A program made the translations under genes and the position numbers. From NCBI GenBank assembly GCA_027625915.1, contig JANTQA010000030.1:2604001-2668000 (forward strand): 64,000 nt of DNA. Reading direction: 5' to 3'. Source of the stretch: Anaeramoeba flamelloides. Lineage: Eukaryota > Metamonada > Anaeramoebidae. A model generated the notes under the pieces. That model saw nothing but the letters and a program-made list of their open reading frames with translations, was not told the DNA's origin and ran no database searches. Within the stretch, counting starts at the first letter, position 1. Each line of letters starts with the position of its first letter. Shown here one piece after another: positions 60,650-64,000 of this stretch.

Positions 60650-63001
60650 GTTATTTTTCAATAATGAATTAGACTGTATTATTGAATCAAGACTACCTCG
60701 ATAAATATTTAAAATTAATCGATGTTGATATGGGTCAAAGGCACCTAAAATTCCAAATAATTTTATCAAAATATTTTTAATTTTCTCACTTTTTTCATTT
60801 CTTAAAATTTTAAATAATAAGTTCAATAATTGTGGGAACTTATAATATGGCTCAACAACACTTGAAGTTGATTGTATTATATTACCCAATGCTTGTAAAA
60901 TAGTTTCTCTACTTGCGATTAGATTTTGATCTTTTAAAGTTTCAATCATTAATGGTAAAACTTCTTCAACATATTTTAATAATTTGGATCCTTTAACTTT
61001 AAATAATTCTCCAATTCCATAAAAGATATATTTAATGATTAAAATAATTTGATCTTGTGAATCTATTTCTGTTGAATTATCTATATTGGTATCCATTTTT
61101 GATGGCTTTGTGTTTGATGTTTTATTTAATAATGATTGTGTTGTTGTTGTGGTGGTATTAGTATTTTTATTTGATGTTGACGGTAGTGAATTTGACTTTT
61201 TTGTATTTATGATTGAAGATGTTACATTCGATGTTGTTGAATTCGATGTTGTTGAATTTGATGTTGTTGAAAGTATATTATTTTTAAAACCTTTTTTTTT
61301 ATGAGACGGCGATAGCATTGAATTTAAATGTGAAGAGTTTGTTAATGGTGAAGAACCCTTTTCAGTTAATAAATTTTTATTATTAATGTTTTTTGAATTT
61401 AATGTAGTTGAACTGTTTGGTGATGTTGTTGTTGAGTTTGTTGAAGTAGTGGATGATTTATTATTGTTGTCGTTGTCGTTGTCATTTTCGTTATCATTTG
61501 CCATTGTGATTGAAAATTCTCTTATTTGCTTATAAACATTGATGAACTGTTTTAATAAGATTTCGCAAAATGGTTTAATAAATGTCTTTGAGCATATAAT
61601 CAATTGTGTTATTAAATAAATGGTGTTTAATCTTTGTTGGTTATTTTCCGAATACTCCAATTTTTGGAATGATTGCATTAATTTTTTTCTAAAAGTAGGA
61701 TAAATATAACTGGGGTTTAATTTTGAGATCCTTCCAAGAATTTTTATTGTCAAATATTGGATTTCTAAATTTTCATCATAGAGGGATAAAATTAATTTTT
61801 CTAAAAGGGGCTTTTTTGATAAATATATATCTAATTTGCTATTCAAATTCAAATTATTTAAAATAAAATATCTAAAATTTGAATTTAAACTTGTTATTAT
61901 TAAGGATAAAATTTTTTCTAGAATATACACAATAATGTCTTGAAAATATTCTTTAAAAATTGGTAAAGATATTGAAGTGTTTTTAAAATTAGTCAAAGAT
62001 GAAGAAATGATATGGATTGAGGCCAATATGGAATGCTTTTGTATTTTGGGATTAATTGAATAAAAAAATTTTATTAAATTATCTCTGAAAAATTCTAATA
62101 AATCATAATTTTCAAAATTAAATTTTGTTAAAGTTTTTAAACAAATAATAATCTTTTTTGGATTATCAATATTTAAATATGATAAATTTGAAGTTGTGGA
62201 TTTCGAGTTACTTGTCGACCCCATATTGGTATTTTGTGATGAAGATGTTGTCGTAGGTGGTAATAATGATGATGACGATGACGACAAAGAAGACATATTT
62301 GACGTGGTTGATGAAATTATTGATGATAATAAATTATTATTATTAGTTATTTGAAATTTCCTTCCAGACATTTGAAATGGCTTGAATGTAATGGAATACG
62401 AAATCAAGTCCAATAATTTAATTTGGATTTTTGGTAATAATTCTGGGATGTTAATTACTATTTCAGTCAAAACATATACTAATGTTTTATTTAATCCAAT
62501 GATAAATAGTTTGTCGAGTAAATTTATCCCAAGATAATGTTTTCGGATAGAAGGGCCCAATGCTTGTGAAATGGAGGCAATACACAACATGGATTTTGGT
62601 AAATAATGTTTTTTTTTTAATGGATTTAAACTTTCAAGTACAAAATTTAAAATTTGTGGTACATACTGATAAATTTTTCTTTGGACAGCTAAAGATAATT
62701 CACCAAATGCATGAAAGGCTATTTTTTTTTCAAATGGATGCGACTTGATAATGGTGAAAATATATTCGACAAATTTCTGTATGTTCCGATCAGTAAACTC
62801 TTCCGGTTTTGCTCTTGCTAACGATGATATACATATTAAAACCGCTTCACGAATAGATCTATTTTTGGAATTTCGAAATTTGAAAACATTCCTCAATATT
62901 TCGGGATATTTGCCTTCAATATATATATTCGCGTGCTTTATCAACTCCATAATAATTAAAATAGATCCATGAATAAGTTCAGTATGATTTTGGATTAATC
63001 C
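54764..63001 (-). CDS. TOR: TOR (target of rapamycin) protein kinase, N-terminus missing
   Basis: PI3K-related Ser/Thr kinase coordinating growth with nutrients. A single exon of 2,745 codons from an AG acceptor (63,001) to TAA. The bases before the first ATG (62,950) encode HTELIHGSILII, matching the conserved HEAT region near residue 260 of other TORs, so roughly 240 residues lie in an upstream exon. Numbering from 62,950: HEAT solenoid with Asn/Ser/Thr inserts (poly-Asn near 765-800); FAT region; acidic poly-Asp loop (about 1,970-2,030); FRB about 2,213-2,321 (LWKEMWYDGLEEASRLYF); kinase from about 2,372 with LLKGHEDLRQDERV, GLGDRHPSNLM and HIDLGDCFE; FATC ending CYIGWCPFW. Oddities: DLG instead of the usual DFG, and a CKKCRGKGCTEC insertion just before FRB. 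All other catalytic motifs are intact. Confidence 0.96.
56391..56445 (-). other. DnaJ-like zinc-cluster insertion in TOR
   Basis: Encodes CKKCRGKGCTEC, the CxxCxGxGCxxC spacing of DnaJ-type zinc modules, about 40 residues before the FRB domain, at a position where animal TOR has no cysteine cluster. Confidence 0.75.
56860..56950 (-). repeat. Asp-coding ATC/GTC triplet tract in TOR
   Basis: An impure GAT/GAC repeat encoding a run of about 17 Asp plus flanking Asp/Glu between FAT-domain helices. A Glu/Gly-rich stretch precedes it (56,955-57,040). Confidence 0.85.
60540..60662 (-). repeat. Asn-coding AAT/AAC triplet tract in TOR
   Basis: Encodes two long poly-Asn runs separated by a His-Asp spacer within the HEAT solenoid. 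The mixture of AAT and AAC suggests expansion followed by drift. Confidence 0.9.
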
Positions 63002-63889
63002 CTGTAGGTTTTGTTTGGATTTTTTTTTTTGTGTATTCGTAAAAGTTGATTTTTAAAAAGTAAAATTGGAGAGAAAAATATTTCATAGGAATAGAAATAA
63101 AGCAAAAATAAAAGGATAGTTTTATGTTTATTTTGAATATTAGTGAAATTTTCATTATATTTTCTTAAATTAGTTTTTTTTTTTTTAGGTTTTGTGGTGA
63201 TTTTTAATATTTTCTCAGGTCATTTTTGGACATTTTTGAATCAAAGTTTCAGTATAAAAGGGGGGCAATGGTATGTATATTTATATATATATATACATTA
63301 AAATTTATTTTGGATTTTTTGTTTAATTTTAAAGAAGAATTGTAAAATTAAATTTTAATTTTTTTCTCAAAATTTAATACGTATGTTAGTTTCAATAATA
63401 TTTAGTTTGAATAAAAAATGAACCTGATAATTAATTATTAGTTGATTCGTTATTAAAACAAAAATTAAAAATAATTTAGATCATTAAAATTTTGTCTGTT
63501 TTTTTTTCATAGTTTAAATTTTAATTTCAATATTAATACTTCTTTGGTAATCTTCAAAAAAACAATTTAACTATATTTGTTTTTTCTCCAATGATTCATT
63601 TTGAAACTAAATTCTCTTTCAAACAAAAGGGTACACCTCTCAAATCATCAATACTATTGAATTTGATTGTTAATAAGATAATTCTTTATTGGTGATTTTT
63701 CATTTTAATTATTCATTTTTTCATTTTTTGTTTTTTTTGATTATCGGATATTGAACAATTGGAAAATGAAAAAAACAAGATAAGAAGAAACCAATTTGAA
63801 AATAATCTACCAGTATAAAAATGGAAACAGTTTAAGTTTGATTTCGAATGATCTAGATATAGGAATTAAGAAAGACCATCATTAGATTG
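63002..63889. other. TOR upstream intron or 5' flank
   Basis: AT-rich, with an acceptor CCTACAG ending at 63,002 on the minus strand. I see no minus-strand exon with TOR N-terminal character here. A short TATA-run lies near 63,280. Confidence 0.5.
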
Positions 63890-64000
63890 ATGTCTGGAAC
63901 AAAGAAAAACGAATTTAAAAAAAAAAACAATTCTAACAAAATATCCAGATGAATTACAGCTTTATATTAGAAATGAGACTTTAAAGAACCAAAGTTTGAG
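63890..64000 (+). CDS. Possible 5' end of a gene running off the window
   Basis: ATG at 63,890 opens MSGTKKNEFKKK, then enters an A11 run. In the ATG frame it stops soon after (63,953). One base over, the sequence continues TILTKYPDELQLYIRNETLKNQSL to the window edge with good codon composition. Either the A run is one base off in the assembly, or translation or splicing differs. No family recognised. If real, it is divergent from TOR. Confidence 0.35.

Noticed and set aside
1-64000. tRNA, rRNA, CRISPR arrays, and LTR or other virus-like elements
   Set aside because: Read for B-box-like and cloverleaf patterns, regular direct repeats with spacers, long terminal direct repeats, and polymerase or capsid motifs; none was convincing by eye.

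Overview
The window is eukaryotic nuclear DNA that is extremely AT-rich. Long A and T homopolymers run through introns and intergenic DNA, and coding stretches stand out by higher GC and mixed codons. Genes carry GT-AG introns from tens of bases to more than 3 kb, and all seven confident genes end in TAA. Proteins show poly-Asn, poly-Asp and Lys/Glu low-complexity inserts. This fits a free-living amoeboid or flagellate protist. An Anaeramoeba-like metamonad is my best guess, with dictyostelid-like or heterolobosean amoebae as alternatives; this is inference from style, not a database match.

Layout. 1-6.9 kb holds only a short possible exon and repeats. 6,966-8,144 (+) is a DHHC S-acyltransferase. 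11,167-19,524 (-) is a nine-exon gene for a secreted, probably GPI-anchored FG-GAP/VCBS beta-propeller protein; I rebuilt it exon by exon and every junction keeps frame (557 aa). 25,394-27,156 (+) is a two-exon importin-alpha-like protein. 30,460-35,544 (+) is a six-exon RING/TRAF zinc-finger protein ending in a CHORD-like Cys/His domain. 38,355-41,274 (-) is a PX-BAR sorting nexin with a long charged N-terminus. 45,191-45,759 (-) is the 3' exon of an UNC-50/GMH1 homologue. 54,764-63,001 (-) is most of a TOR kinase in one exon, its N-terminus lying upstream of the exon. A further (+) gene may start at 63,890 and run off the window.

The rest is dense with non-coding interspersed repeats. Family R1 (about 540 bp, five copies, three in introns) contains a SINE-like insertion in one copy with a readable target duplication and empty sites in sister copies. 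There is a TA-flanked MITE, a pair of CACTACAAGG-ended elements in inverted orientation, several fold-back elements with long inverted arms, one 106-bp inverted repeat with a single mismatch, and a large decayed nested module (R3) shared by five loci. No retrovirus-like or capsid-bearing element, CRISPR, rRNA or tRNA gene was recognised.

The genes are not an operon-like set. Four belong to endomembrane and signalling biology (DHHC acyltransferase, sorting nexin, UNC-50, TOR); the others concern nuclear import, ubiquitin/adaptor signalling and the cell surface. The least conventional proteins are the RING-TRAF-CHORD fusion, a TOR with a DnaJ-like CxxCxGxGCxxC insertion just before the FRB domain, and an importin-alpha that has lost several NLS-binding asparagines.
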